Assembly (NCBI GenBank): GCA_947631445.1
Contig: CANRLN010000008.1
Span: 1 to 55,157 of the forward strand
Source: an uncultured Clostridia bacterium
GTDB taxonomy: Bacteria > Bacillota > Clostridia > Oscillospirales > Ruminococcaceae
Length of the DNA: 55,157 bases
Direction of reading: 5' to 3'
The notes under the pieces were generated by a model. The model saw nothing but the letters and a program-made list of their open reading frames with translations, did not search any database and had not been told where the DNA came from. Made by a program: the position numbers and the translations under genes. Below are positions 26,641-35,702 of this stretch, piece after piece. Numbering within the stretch: the first letter of the stretch is position 1; each line of letters opens with the position of its first letter.

Positions 26641-28785
26641 CTATTTAATTAAACCTACTACAATCTTAAGAATATAAAGTGCATCAAGCGTGTTAATGAC
26701 CGTATCGCCATTGACATCAGCAATTGCCTTTTCCTGCTCACTTTCAAAGGTTTTAAGACCGACAACGTGTTTAAGAATTGCCAATGCGTCCGCAGAGGTT
26801 ACCTCTCCATCGCCGTCAATATCTCCCTTTATATCCACAATTGGGTCGATATTTGAAGAACTTTCAGTTTCTGACGAACTTTCAATTTCTGACGAACTTT
26901 CAATTTCTGATGAACTTTCGATTTCTGATGAACTTTCAGTTTCTGACGAACTTTCAATTTCTGATGAACTTTCAATTTCTGACGAACTTTCAATTTCTGA
27001 TGAACTTTCGATTTCTGATGAACTTTCAATTTCTGACGAACTTTCAACTTCTGATGAACTTTCAATTTCTGATGAACTTTCGATTTCTGATGAACTTTCG
27101 ATTTCTGATGAACTTTCAATTTCTGACGAACTTTCAACTTCTGATGAACTTTCAATTTCTGATGAACTTTCGATTTCTGATGAACTTTCAAATTCTGATG
27201 AACTTTCGATTTCTGATGAACTTTCGGAAGAACTATCCAAAACAGAAGGAACTGCATAAACAACCTTTGTTACAGTAATATCATTTCCGTTGCCGGTCAT
27301 AAACATTTGGCAAGCATCACCAAGAACTTTTGAAGGCTTTTCACCATAATTTTGTTGATAGCTTGCACTATATGCTTTATCTATATCATCACGGCTAAAA
27401 TAAGCCTTACCGTTTTCAATGGCTGTTGGTGTAAGGGTAGCCCAAACTTTCCATCTGTTATCCTGCAAAGCCATTTGAGGAGAAACGCCCTCCATATCCA
27501 CAACAATATAAGATTTATCTTCCATTTTTTCAAAATCAAAAGGAATGCCCGAAGTTGGTGTATATCCACTTGCTGTTAATTTTTGTTCTGAAATAACCTC
27601 AATTTTGCAATCATCTAAATTGGGAAGAACTATTTTTTCGGGGATATTAAGTTTTGTTTCGTTGTAAGACTTAATAAGGCTATCCATAACCGACTTGTCA
27701 TACCAAGTACAATCACTTCTGTTTAAATGCCCGTGAGCCTCACTGCCGTTGTTGTTGGGAACATTGTTATCCCAAATGCAAGCGGACATTCCAAGCTCTT
27801 TGGTCTTTCTTGCATAGTGTTCCGCCCACTTTACTCTTTCTTCATCGTTATTTTTGCTTGTTGCACTAAATTCGCCAAGGCAAACAGGAATACCCTTTGA
27901 AATAAATACTTTATTTAAGTTATCAAAAAAGCTGTCAAGCTGTGCTTTCATATCATCTGTATATTTATCTGTGCTTCCTGCATCAACCGAAAAAGCGAAA
28001 CTAAAAGGCAGATAAGCATGAACCGATGCAATAATTCTATCGTCCTCATCAGCTTTCAGATTTTTCATGCCCCATGCCGACATTGCCCCATATTCACTTG
28101 ATGCCGCATAGGTAGGGAGCATAAGAACACGGTCATTATTATTGCCTTTGTCATTTCTAACTGTTGTCACAAAGCTTTCATTAAGCGACCTAACACAATC
28201 CCACATTTCGGGAGTTCCGCCGTTCCATTCGTTTTCGCCGTTGTAATTTCTCGGCTCATTCATTCCCTCAAATATAAGTTTTTGGTCATAATCCTGAAAT
28301 TCATCGGCAATTTGCGACCATATTGCTGTAAGCTGTTTGGTTGCTGCATCAAGATTATCGGGGGTCGGTCGGTTCCATTCGTCATGGTGCAGGTTAAGTA
28401 TAACATAAAGACCGTCATCAATGCAGTAGTCCACAACCTCTTTGACTCTTGCCATCCACTGTGGGTCAATTGTATAATTATCTCCCGAAACATGGTTGCC
28501 CCAGGTTGTTGGAATACGAACACAGGTAAATCCCTCATCTCTAACCGCATCAATCATAGCTTTTGTGGTTTTAGGGTTGCCCCAAGACATTTCACTATTA
28601 ACTCCAGAACCACCTGTTGCATCAAGTGTGTTACCAAGATTCCAGCCCATGCCCATTTTCTGGCAGATTTCAGTTGCTGTAAATCCCTGAACCTTTCCGT
28701 CCTCTGCGGTTGCCAAGCACGCTCCAAGCATTTGAGCCGAAGCTGCCATTGCGGTAATAACCGCTAATGCTTTTGTTGTTTTCAT
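26641..28785 (-). CDS. Dockerin-containing GH5 endoglucanase (GH5_4-like) with long Ser/Glu repeat linker
   Basis: Secreted beta-1,4-glucan hydrolase of 714 residues. Order: signal peptide (1-28; either a lipobox-like LGAC or an ATA site), GH5 domain (about 33-375) with GMGWNLGNTLDA, acid/base Glu177 in FEGMNEPR and nucleophile Glu305 in LGEFSATS, a beta-rich module of unknown class (about 388-512), a linker of 20 near-identical hexads SSE[IVTF]ES (about 518-645), and a type I dockerin (about 650-714) with loops DIDGDGEVTSADA and DVNGDTVINTLDA. The two dockerin calcium loops look functional, so it should bind a cohesin. Only 26 bases after the preceding GH5 gene, so co-transcribed with it. 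GGAG precedes the ATG. Confidence 0.93.
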   Translation of the reverse strand: MKTTKALAVITAMAASAQMLGACLATAEDGKVQGFTATEICQKMGMGWNLGNTLDATGGSGVNSEMSWGNPKTTKAMIDAVRDEGFTCVRIPTTWGNHVSGDNYTIDPQWMARVKEVVDYCIDDGLYVILNLHHDEWNRPTPDNLDAATKQLTAIWSQIADEFQDYDQKLIFEGMNEPRNYNGENEWNGGTPEMWDCVRSLNESFVTTVRNDKGNNNDRVLMLPTYAASSEYGAMSAWGMKNLKADEDDRIIASVHAYLPFSFAFSVDAGSTDKYTDDMKAQLDSFFDNLNKVFISKGIPVCLGEFSATSKNNDEERVKWAEHYARKTKELGMSACIWDNNVPNNNGSEAHGHLNRSDCTWYDKSVMDSLIKSYNETKLNIPEKIVLPNLDDCKIEVISEQKLTASGYTPTSGIPFDFEKMEDKSYIVVDMEGVSPQMALQDNRWKVWATLTPTAIENGKAYFSRDDIDKAYSASYQQNYGEKPSKVLGDACQMFMTGNGNDITVTKVVYAVPSVLDSSSESSSEIESSSEFESSSEIESSSEIESSSEVESSSEIESSSEIESSSEIESSSEIESSSEVESSSEIESSSEIESSSEIESSSEIESSSEIESSSETESSSEIESSSEIESSSEIESSSETESSSNIDPIVDIKGDIDGDGEVTSADALAILKHVVGLKTFESEQEKAIADVNGDTVINTLDALYILKIVVGLIK
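26850..27235 (-). repeat. Coding 18-bp tandem repeat (SSE[IVTF]ES linker)
   Basis: About 20 copies of an 18-bp unit (forward-strand consensus GATGAACTTTCAATTTCT) differing at a few third-position or single codons (I, V, T, F). Larger blocks are also duplicated, for example the I-I-V-I order recurring around 27020-27160. In frame with the GH5 gene. Confidence 0.95.
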
Positions 28786-28811
28786 GTCTTTCTCTCCTTT
28801 AAAATTGTAAT

Positions 28812-31800
28812 TTATTCAACAAGACCCACTACATACTTAAGAATAACAAGTGCGTCTGTGGTGTCAATAATAGGTTCTTCTGGGTTGCTAATATTTGCTT
28901 GATAAAATTGTTCATCGTCCAGTTCAATAAGCCCAACTACTGAACGCAGAACCATAAGTGCATCGGCGGAAGTTATAAATCCGTCCCCATCAACATCTCC
29001 CCTTTCGGGTCGATTAGCATTGCCTTCATTTTTAACTGTAACAATAACTGGGAGCTTATCAACTTTAATTTCCAGTTCGTCAATATCCGCCGCATAGGTC
29101 ACTTCGTCATCAAGTTCAAACCTATATTCTTTGTCCTGCTCATCTGGAGCTATAACTTCAAATTCATAGGTTGCAACCGTACCTTTAAAGGGAATACAGT
29201 TTTTTTCTTGATTTAACAAAACCACACTGCTTATTCCATTCTGGCTTATTGAAATATGCTGTGCCTTCATAGAAACTTCTTCCAGCCAATCATCTAAAAT
29301 ATTATGGTCTTCGGAAACCAGCTTAAATTGACTTTTATAATACTGAATTTTCCACTGAAAGGCTGTAAAATCTTCTGTTTCAATATCGACATTAACAGTA
29401 ATTTTATCGCCTTTCTTATAGGTCGGTTTGCCATTCAACACCTTAAGATTGGCACTAAATTTTTTGGTCGACATTTCACGGTCTGGGTCGTCCGGTCGAG
29501 ATATTGGCAAAAAGTTTGTACAGTCTGAAATTTTATCTACAGACTTAACCCCACCTAAATTATAAATTGGGTCAACAGGTCCGTTTGATGCACAAATACA
29601 ACCGACTTTAAAAGTACCAATTTCATTTAAGCGGTCGCCAGCATAAATAGAATATTCAGTAATGTTTGCAGGATTAACCTTTTTTTCTTCTCCTGAGCTT
29701 GATATGAAAGCATATTTATCAAAAAATTTATCAAAAGGAATATACACTGTCTGACAAGCTGTTGTATCAATCTGTATGTGACCATTTTTATCAAAACTGC
29801 TTCCGTCAAACAAAAATCTCTCATCACCGCCCGTGGCATAATTATAAGAACTGTTTACCGTGCCTGTCAAATCAAGGTAAGCTTCAAAGGTTGTGCCGTC
29901 GCTAATAAGCTGAACTACAATATATTGCTGTCTTCCGTCCCCTTTAATCTGTAAAGAAACACCACCATAATCCGAAAAGTCAGTCTTTTCAAAAGTCTTT
30001 GTTGCTCCTGCATATCCTTTAACTTTGGTATCATAGGTAATTTGTGCAGCAGGGATTCCTCCCATATCGGCAAGTGACATTGCAAAATCTCCGCCATTGC
30101 CATTTACTGTGTATGCTGATTCTAAATCACTTGTATTTTGGTAATTTCTAAAATAGTCAAATTCATCTTCGCTTGAGGTGTCGATAACATCAAGTGAAAT
30201 AACTATATCTTTTGCTGGCGAAAAGTCTAAAACAATTTGATTTTCACCATTTTTTAGTGTATTAAGAAAAGATTTTTTTATAATTACTGTGGCTTTTCCG
30301 TCCGCTTCTGTTACAGTATAATCCACATCTTTTTCAAGATAATTTGAACCAAACCTAACCCCCCAAAGTTCGTTGCCATTTAAATTTAAATTAATATCTA
30401 TATCTTGACAGTTTTTAAAACTGCGGTCAACCGTCAAACTTGTTTTATCTGCCTCGGCGGGTTTAACCGTACTGTCGTCCAAAGAAATATTAAATTTAGG
30501 GGAATTACCCTCTGTTGCAATAACAGTAACCTCATAATCTCCAAGGCTTAAATTTTTAAGATAATCTGCCTTGATAGTAACTTGATTATTTTCTAAATCT
30601 ATAATGCAAGCATTTTCATCAAGTATTCTGCCGTCCATTATAACACTTCTAACCGTGCCTGTTTTCATGTTAAGACCAACAACAATGTCCTGCGGATTGG
30701 TTTTATCAAAATTAATGCTCTCTGGTGAAACTGTGTTTCCTATATTCTTTTGGTTCATGTTTTTTGCCGACTGAATAATTAAATTTCTAACCTGAGAATT
30801 GCCATTAACAGCAAAATCTGTTTCAGCATCGCCATATATAGTATAGCCGTCATAGTCGCCATAATAGCCGTTTTCAGTATTTTTGCCTGCAAGCATCCAA
30901 AAGTTATAACCCGCATAGGCATATTCCCCATTAAAGCTACTGCCGTCCATCATATCCAGCCATTTTTTATAAAATTCATCACGGGGGGTTTTGTTTGTTT
31001 CGGTCAAGCCCGAAATTTTAGAATTTTTGTATGAAATCCCAAATTCCTCCATGATAATAGGCTTGTTTGCCGAATTTGCAAACTGAGAATGTAGTTTTAT
31101 CCAGTCCACATCATCATCTTTGCCGTTGTCTGTTCCCTCAAACTCTCCTTGCATTGTTGGAAGATAGGTCATGTCCCATTCATCAGCACAAAGATGCGGT
31201 GTGCCAAAATCAATGGTATCAATGCTCATAAGCTTTTCAAAATCAATCCCTAAATCTCCAGTAAAAGCAAATGTTGAATCATAGCCATACTGCTTTGCGG
31301 TTTCGGCTGTTTTGTCAAAATTAAAAAATCCCTCATCACCAATACACACCATATGATTTTGGTCAATGCCCTTGACATATTCAGATATATCCTTTGCCCA
31401 ATCATAAATAATATTTTTGTTACAACCCTTATCGGTTGTCATATCGACATCGGGCGAACCATATCTTTCATCAACCCTTGGTTCATTGCAAAGTTCCCAT
31501 GCAAAAACGGCAGGCGAATCCATAAGCTTTTCGCCGGTATATATATTTTCATGATTAAGCAGAGTTTTTATATATTCTTTATACCAATTCTGCATTGTTC
31601 TATTGGTATAAAATTCATTTCTCTTGTGGTCTTTTTCGTCAATCTCTTTAAGCCATTGACAATACTGGTCAATTCCGCCAAAGGCTTCCCAATAGTTGGT
31701 AAAAGTAATAATAAGCTTGATATCATTTTCTTCTGCCTGCTTTATAACATAGTCAAGTTTTGCAAGACCGTTTTCACCCTCATTCACAACCGGCTTGCCC

Positions 31801-32195
31801 AGTTCTTTGTCAAAATATTGAAAATACACACCGTCTTTAGCTCCAATTCCGTCTGTGTTGTTTTGAAATTCGGGGTTTTTGGGGTCAAAATTATCCACTG
31901 CTGTTCCGGCGTCAATATTTCCCCAAATGCGAAGAACATTAAGCCCCATGTCCTTCATATTTTCAAAAATAGTATCCACTGCCTGACTTTCTTTAAACGT
32001 CACATAATAACAATTTGTCCCTGCAAAATAATAAGGCTTTTGGTCGCACATAAACTGTGTTCCTTTGGTATAGACAAATCCATTGGGAACGTTTTCAGCC
32101 TTTGAACAAAAGTTGTTGGAAAAAGAGGGAGCAGATGCAACAATTACAGCTGTTGCCGTGACCGATGATACCACTCCTTTCAAGAACGAATTCAT
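28812..32195 (-). CDS. GH5 mannanase-like enzyme with X2 modules, cohesin-like module and degenerate dockerin
   Basis: 1127 residues, secreted. Order: signal peptide (1-~33); GH5 domain (~35-480) resembling GH5_7 beta-mannanases, acid/base Glu238 in WELCNEPR, nucleophile Glu384 in IMEEFG; two X2-type Ig-like modules (~488-573, ~575-672); a beta-sandwich CBM-like module (~677-873, GYAGATKTF...VSLQIKGDG); a cohesin-like module (~910-1055: PTYKKGDKITVNVDIE, AFQWKIQYYKSQFKL, FKGTVATYEFEVIAP, DDEVTYAAD); dockerin (1063-1127) with a good first loop (DVDGDGFITSADA) but a second loop with Pro/Glu and two extra residues (NISNPEEPIIDTTDA). Its two neighbours have a Ser-rich linker where this one has the cohesin-like part. 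The cohesin identity is inference from pattern. Confidence 0.88.
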   Translation of the reverse strand: MNSFLKGVVSSVTATAVIVASAPSFSNNFCSKAENVPNGFVYTKGTQFMCDQKPYYFAGTNCYYVTFKESQAVDTIFENMKDMGLNVLRIWGNIDAGTAVDNFDPKNPEFQNNTDGIGAKDGVYFQYFDKELGKPVVNEGENGLAKLDYVIKQAEENDIKLIITFTNYWEAFGGIDQYCQWLKEIDEKDHKRNEFYTNRTMQNWYKEYIKTLLNHENIYTGEKLMDSPAVFAWELCNEPRVDERYGSPDVDMTTDKGCNKNIIYDWAKDISEYVKGIDQNHMVCIGDEGFFNFDKTAETAKQYGYDSTFAFTGDLGIDFEKLMSIDTIDFGTPHLCADEWDMTYLPTMQGEFEGTDNGKDDDVDWIKLHSQFANSANKPIIMEEFGISYKNSKISGLTETNKTPRDEFYKKWLDMMDGSSFNGEYAYAGYNFWMLAGKNTENGYYGDYDGYTIYGDAETDFAVNGNSQVRNLIIQSAKNMNQKNIGNTVSPESINFDKTNPQDIVVGLNMKTGTVRSVIMDGRILDENACIIDLENNQVTIKADYLKNLSLGDYEVTVIATEGNSPKFNISLDDSTVKPAEADKTSLTVDRSFKNCQDIDINLNLNGNELWGVRFGSNYLEKDVDYTVTEADGKATVIIKKSFLNTLKNGENQIVLDFSPAKDIVISLDVIDTSSEDEFDYFRNYQNTSDLESAYTVNGNGGDFAMSLADMGGIPAAQITYDTKVKGYAGATKTFEKTDFSDYGGVSLQIKGDGRQQYIVVQLISDGTTFEAYLDLTGTVNSSYNYATGGDERFLFDGSSFDKNGHIQIDTTACQTVYIPFDKFFDKYAFISSSGEEKKVNPANITEYSIYAGDRLNEIGTFKVGCICASNGPVDPIYNLGGVKSVDKISDCTNFLPISRPDDPDREMSTKKFSANLKVLNGKPTYKKGDKITVNVDIETEDFTAFQWKIQYYKSQFKLVSEDHNILDDWLEEVSMKAQHISISQNGISSVVLLNQEKNCIPFKGTVATYEFEVIAPDEQDKEYRFELDDEVTYAADIDELEIKVDKLPVIVTVKNEGNANRPERGDVDGDGFITSADALMVLRSVVGLIELDDEQFYQANISNPEEPIIDTTDALVILKYVVGLVE

Positions 32196-32247
32196 AGTAT
32201 AAAACCTCCATTTTTATATAAATACAACATCAAATATCATTACTGAT

Positions 32248-32276
32248 ATTATAACATAAATTATGTTGTTTGTCAA
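32248..32276 (-). promoter_or_regulatory. Promoter of the cohesin-like GH5 / GH5 endoglucanase operon
   Basis: TTGACA (32271-32276), 17-base spacer, TATAAT (32248-32253), extended TGT. The sequence after the -10 box (ATCAGTAA...) resembles that of the next GH5 promoter, suggesting the promoters were duplicated with the genes. Confidence 0.8.
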
Positions 32277-32321
32277 CAGTTTAATCATAAATATTTATAT
32301 TTTTCTATATATTTTATAAAG

Positions 32322-32372
32322 GTTAATAAAAATTCACTGCCCATAGCATCAACAAATGCCACAGGCAGTGAA
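32322..32372 (-). terminator. Nested terminator hairpin of the second GH5 gene
   Basis: Outer stem TTCACTGCC/GGCAGTGAA (32333-32341 with 32364-32372), inner GCAT/ATGC, followed on the minus strand by TTTTT. It is additional to the GC palindrome at 32388-32419. Confidence 0.75.
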
Positions 32373-32387
32373 CAAACCAAAAATTCT

Positions 32388-32419
32388 ATTGCTCCTCCGC
32401 CAAAGGCGGAGAAAGCAAT
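32388..32419. repeat. Dispersed GC palindrome downstream of the second GH5 gene
   Basis: ATTGCTCCTCCGCC / AAA / GGCGGAGAAAGCAAT, interrupted 13-14-bp stem. Confidence 0.75.
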
Positions 32420-32437
32420 TTATATTAAAAATTATAC

Positions 32438-35425
32438 CTAAGCTTTAACAAGACCAACAACAATCTTAAGCACCTGAAGTGCATCAAGAGTATTAACCAC
32501 ACCATCACCGTTAAGGTCGGCAATGCTCAAATCCATATCCTTGTTAAGTCCTACAACATACTTAAGGATTTCAAGTGCATCAGCGGAATCAATAGTACCG
32601 TTGCCGTCAACATCACCCTTTTTAGGTGTTGTAATTTCAGAAGAACTGTCAGGGGTAGAAGAACTTTCAGTTTCACTTGAACTATCGATAACAGAAGAAC
32701 TCTCACTTGAACTATCAGGAGCAGAAGAACTGTCAACCTCACTTGAACTGTCAGGAACAGAAGAACTGTCATCAGGTTCACTGCTTTCGTCCTTGCTTGG
32801 GTCGTAAGCTTCATTTGCAGCATAAACCGAACCAATTAAAATATTTCCCTTTTCGTTTGCCGATTCGCCAGCATAAATAGAAAATTCAGAAATGTTAGAC
32901 GGGTCGATATGTTCTGAACTACTGTATCCCTGCTTGCCAACAAGCTTGTCAAAAGGAATAAATACAGTGTAATCATGAGCAGAATTAAAGCTAAAGCGTC
33001 CGTCAGTTCCCATAACATCATCGCTACTGCAATCAATTATATAGGTTCTAAGCTTTTCATATTCGGGAGCAACAGCATCTGGCACTGGAGCAAGAGCATC
33101 AATATAAGCCTCGTAAAAACTATCGCCACTCTTAAATTGGAGTGTTATATGTTTAGTATCTCCTATATCTATGCCGTTAGCACCAATTTGGAAAGAAATT
33201 CCCTTGTATGCTGAGAAGTCATGGTTTTTAAGCTTTTTGGTTGCACCTGCATATCCTGCATCACCTGCATCATAGGTAATTTTAGCAGCAGGAGAGCCTT
33301 TAAGGGTCGAAAGCTCCATATCAAATGCTCCGCCGTTTGGATTTTTTGAATAAGCAGCCTTGAGGGCGTCTGTATTTTCATATCTAAACGCATCAAATTC
33401 ATCATCACCGGTTGTGTCGGCAATTTCAAGATTAAATGTAACGTCCTTTGCAGGGTCAAAGTCCAGAACAAGCTGTGCTTTTCCCTTTTCAAGAGTGGTA
33501 AGGAAGGATTTTTTTAGTGTAAGGGTATCGCCCGAAACTGTATAATCCTTGCCCTTTGTAAGTGGCTTGTTATTGTAATTAACACCTACAAAATTGTTTC
33601 CATTAAGGGTCATGTCAATTTTAACATCTTCGCATTTTTTAGGATTGCGGTCAATGCTTGCAGAAGTTTTATCAAGTTCAACCGGCTTTACACTGCTATC
33701 ATCAACAGATACAGTAAAGCTTGGGTTGTTGCCCTCTGTGCAAACAAGAGTAAAGTTGACATCTGAAAGATTAAATTTCTTGAGAAAATCTGCTTTAATA
33801 ACAATATCATTTCCGCTTATTGTATAATAATCTGTTGGAACATCATCGCCTTTACACAAAAGCTTACTGGGCTTGCCCATTTTCATGCTTGCCGTAAAGG
33901 TAACGTCCTTTGGGTTTGCTCTATCAAATTCAATAACATCTGGCGAAACAACATTACAGATATTCTTTGCATTCATCTTAGCGGCAGATGCAATAATTAA
34001 ATCTCTTGCTTTAGAACCGGGGCTTTCTTTAGCGTCTGATTCGGCATCGCCATAGATAGTATAACCATCATAATCATGATAATAACCGTCCTCGGTGTTC
34101 TTGCCTGCAATCATCCAATATGTATAGCCGGCATAAGCATATTCGCCGTCCTCGGAAGTGCCGTCTATAAGGTCAAGCCATTTTTTATAATAAGTATCTC
34201 TAAAGGCTTTGTTATCTTGTGAGAAAAGCATACATTTTTGTGGCGAAAGACCAAACTCTTCCAAAATAACCGGTTTGTTTACCTCTTTTGCATACTGTGC
34301 ATGGAGTTTAAGCCAGTCCATATCATCATCAAGACCATTGTTTCCCTCTGGAATTACCGATTGAGAAGCTGAATGATAAGCTGTGTTCCACTGGTCAACA
34401 TACATATGAGGAGTACCAAAATCGACCGTATCAATGGTCATAAGTTTTTCAAAGTCAACTCCAGCATCGCCGGTAAAAGCAAACCAAGAGTCAACCCCAT
34501 GTTCTGTTAAAGCGTCATAGGTTTTCTCAAAGTTAAACATTCCCTCGTCACCAATGCAAACCATGTGATTTGGGTCAATGCTCTTTACATATTCGGAGCA
34601 GTCCTTTGCCCAGTTATAAAGCACATTTTTCTTACAACCCACATCAGAAGTTAAATCGTCAGGACTGTCCATGCCACCTCTTGAAGCACTATAATTTGAA
34701 TCAACACGTGGTTCGTTTGCAAGCTCCCAAGCAAAAATTGCCTCGGAATCCATAAGCTTTTCGCCCGTGTAGATATTCTTGTGATTTAAAAGTGTTTTGA
34801 TATAGTCTTTGTACCAACCCTGCATGGTTTCATTAGTATAAAATTCATTTCTTGCGTGTTGTTTGCCGTCAATTTCTTTAAGCCACAAGCAATATTGGTC
34901 CATACCGCCAAAAGCTTCCCAATAGTTGGTAAAGGTAATAATAAGCTTAACATTGTGTTCTTCAGCCTGCTTAACAACATAATCAAGTTTGCCAAGACCA
35001 TTTGCACCCTCATTTACAACCGGCTTTTTAAGCTGTGGGTCAAAATATTGGAAATAAGTTCCGTCCTTTTGACCTTGACCCTCACTGTTACCTGTAAATA
35101 CGGGGTTAGCCTCATCAAAATTTTCAGCTTTCACTCCAACGTCCAAATTGCCCCAAATTCTAAGAACATTCAAGCCCATGTCGTTCATATTCTCAAAAAT
35201 TGTATCAACGGCAAGTTCTTCTTTGTAAGTAACATAATAGCAGTTTGTGCCAGCAAAATAGTATGGACTGCCGTCACACATAAATTGTGTGCCTTTAGTG
35301 TAAACAAAACCCTCTGGAACGCTTGCCGCATTTGAAGAAAGACCCAGCGACAAAGACGGTGCAATGCTAACAATCAAAGCCGTAGCAAGTGCAGAAGAAA
35401 CTACTTTTTTCAAAACCGAATTCAT
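32438..35425 (-). CDS. Dockerin-containing GH5 mannanase-like enzyme, paralogue 2
   Basis: 995 residues, secreted. Signal peptide (1-~33), GH5 domain (~35-490) with acid/base Glu238 in WELANEPR and nucleophile Glu390 in ILEEFG, two X2-type modules (~493-577, ~579-672), CBM-like module (~675-873), Ser-rich linker (about 880-930, SSSE/PDSSS units), type I dockerin (about 935-995) with loops DVDGNGTIDSADA and DLNGDGVVNTLDA. Most likely acts on beta-mannans such as gluco- or galactomannan, but GH5 subfamily and substrate are inferred from the N-terminal sequence (GTQFMCDGSPYYFAGTNCYY). Own promoter; followed by a GC palindrome and a nested terminator. Closely similar to both neighbours, so product of tandem duplication. 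Confidence 0.92.
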   Translation of the reverse strand: MNSVLKKVVSSALATALIVSIAPSLSLGLSSNAASVPEGFVYTKGTQFMCDGSPYYFAGTNCYYVTYKEELAVDTIFENMNDMGLNVLRIWGNLDVGVKAENFDEANPVFTGNSEGQGQKDGTYFQYFDPQLKKPVVNEGANGLGKLDYVVKQAEEHNVKLIITFTNYWEAFGGMDQYCLWLKEIDGKQHARNEFYTNETMQGWYKDYIKTLLNHKNIYTGEKLMDSEAIFAWELANEPRVDSNYSASRGGMDSPDDLTSDVGCKKNVLYNWAKDCSEYVKSIDPNHMVCIGDEGMFNFEKTYDALTEHGVDSWFAFTGDAGVDFEKLMTIDTVDFGTPHMYVDQWNTAYHSASQSVIPEGNNGLDDDMDWLKLHAQYAKEVNKPVILEEFGLSPQKCMLFSQDNKAFRDTYYKKWLDLIDGTSEDGEYAYAGYTYWMIAGKNTEDGYYHDYDGYTIYGDAESDAKESPGSKARDLIIASAAKMNAKNICNVVSPDVIEFDRANPKDVTFTASMKMGKPSKLLCKGDDVPTDYYTISGNDIVIKADFLKKFNLSDVNFTLVCTEGNNPSFTVSVDDSSVKPVELDKTSASIDRNPKKCEDVKIDMTLNGNNFVGVNYNNKPLTKGKDYTVSGDTLTLKKSFLTTLEKGKAQLVLDFDPAKDVTFNLEIADTTGDDEFDAFRYENTDALKAAYSKNPNGGAFDMELSTLKGSPAAKITYDAGDAGYAGATKKLKNHDFSAYKGISFQIGANGIDIGDTKHITLQFKSGDSFYEAYIDALAPVPDAVAPEYEKLRTYIIDCSSDDVMGTDGRFSFNSAHDYTVFIPFDKLVGKQGYSSSEHIDPSNISEFSIYAGESANEKGNILIGSVYAANEAYDPSKDESSEPDDSSSVPDSSSEVDSSSAPDSSSESSSVIDSSSETESSSTPDSSSEITTPKKGDVDGNGTIDSADALEILKYVVGLNKDMDLSIADLNGDGVVNTLDALQVLKIVVGLVKA

Positions 35426-35502
35426 GTTTAAATACCTCCATTTTTATAACCAAAATTCATAAATACCCTTGATGTTCAAAACAATTAAACATCTTAATTG
35501 AT

Positions 35503-35531
35503 ATTATAACACAAAACAATCACTTTGTCAA
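35503..35531 (-). promoter_or_regulatory. Promoter of GH5 paralogue 2
   Basis: TTGACA (35526-35531), 17-base spacer, TATAAT (35503-35508), extended TGT. The leader contains GATGTT...AACATC arms (about 35474-35495). Confidence 0.8.
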
Positions 35532-35613
35532 TACTTTAACAACATTTTTTTATAACAATTTGAAAATATTATGTGATTTTTCGCCAATCACTAAAAAATA
35601 CAAACTCCAAAAT

Positions 35614-35646
35614 ATTATATCCCCCACCAATGGCAGGGGATATAAT
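35614..35646. repeat. Dispersed GC palindrome downstream of GH5 paralogue 3
   Basis: ATTATATCCCCCACC / AAT / GGCAGGGGATATAAT, near-perfect 15-bp arms with one mismatch region. Confidence 0.85.
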
Positions 35647-35702
35647 TAATTAAATATAATGCAATCACATTAATTGCTTTTAATTTTTAAAATAAAATTT
35701 GA

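Noticed and set aside
26850-27235. Regular repeats considered as a CRISPR array
   Set aside because: Units are contiguous with no spacers and lie inside a coding frame.
26690-27278. Open frames on the plus strand across the Ser/Glu repeat
   Set aside because: A by-product of the 18-bp periodicity, which is free of stops in several frames; the GH5 frame explains the sequence.
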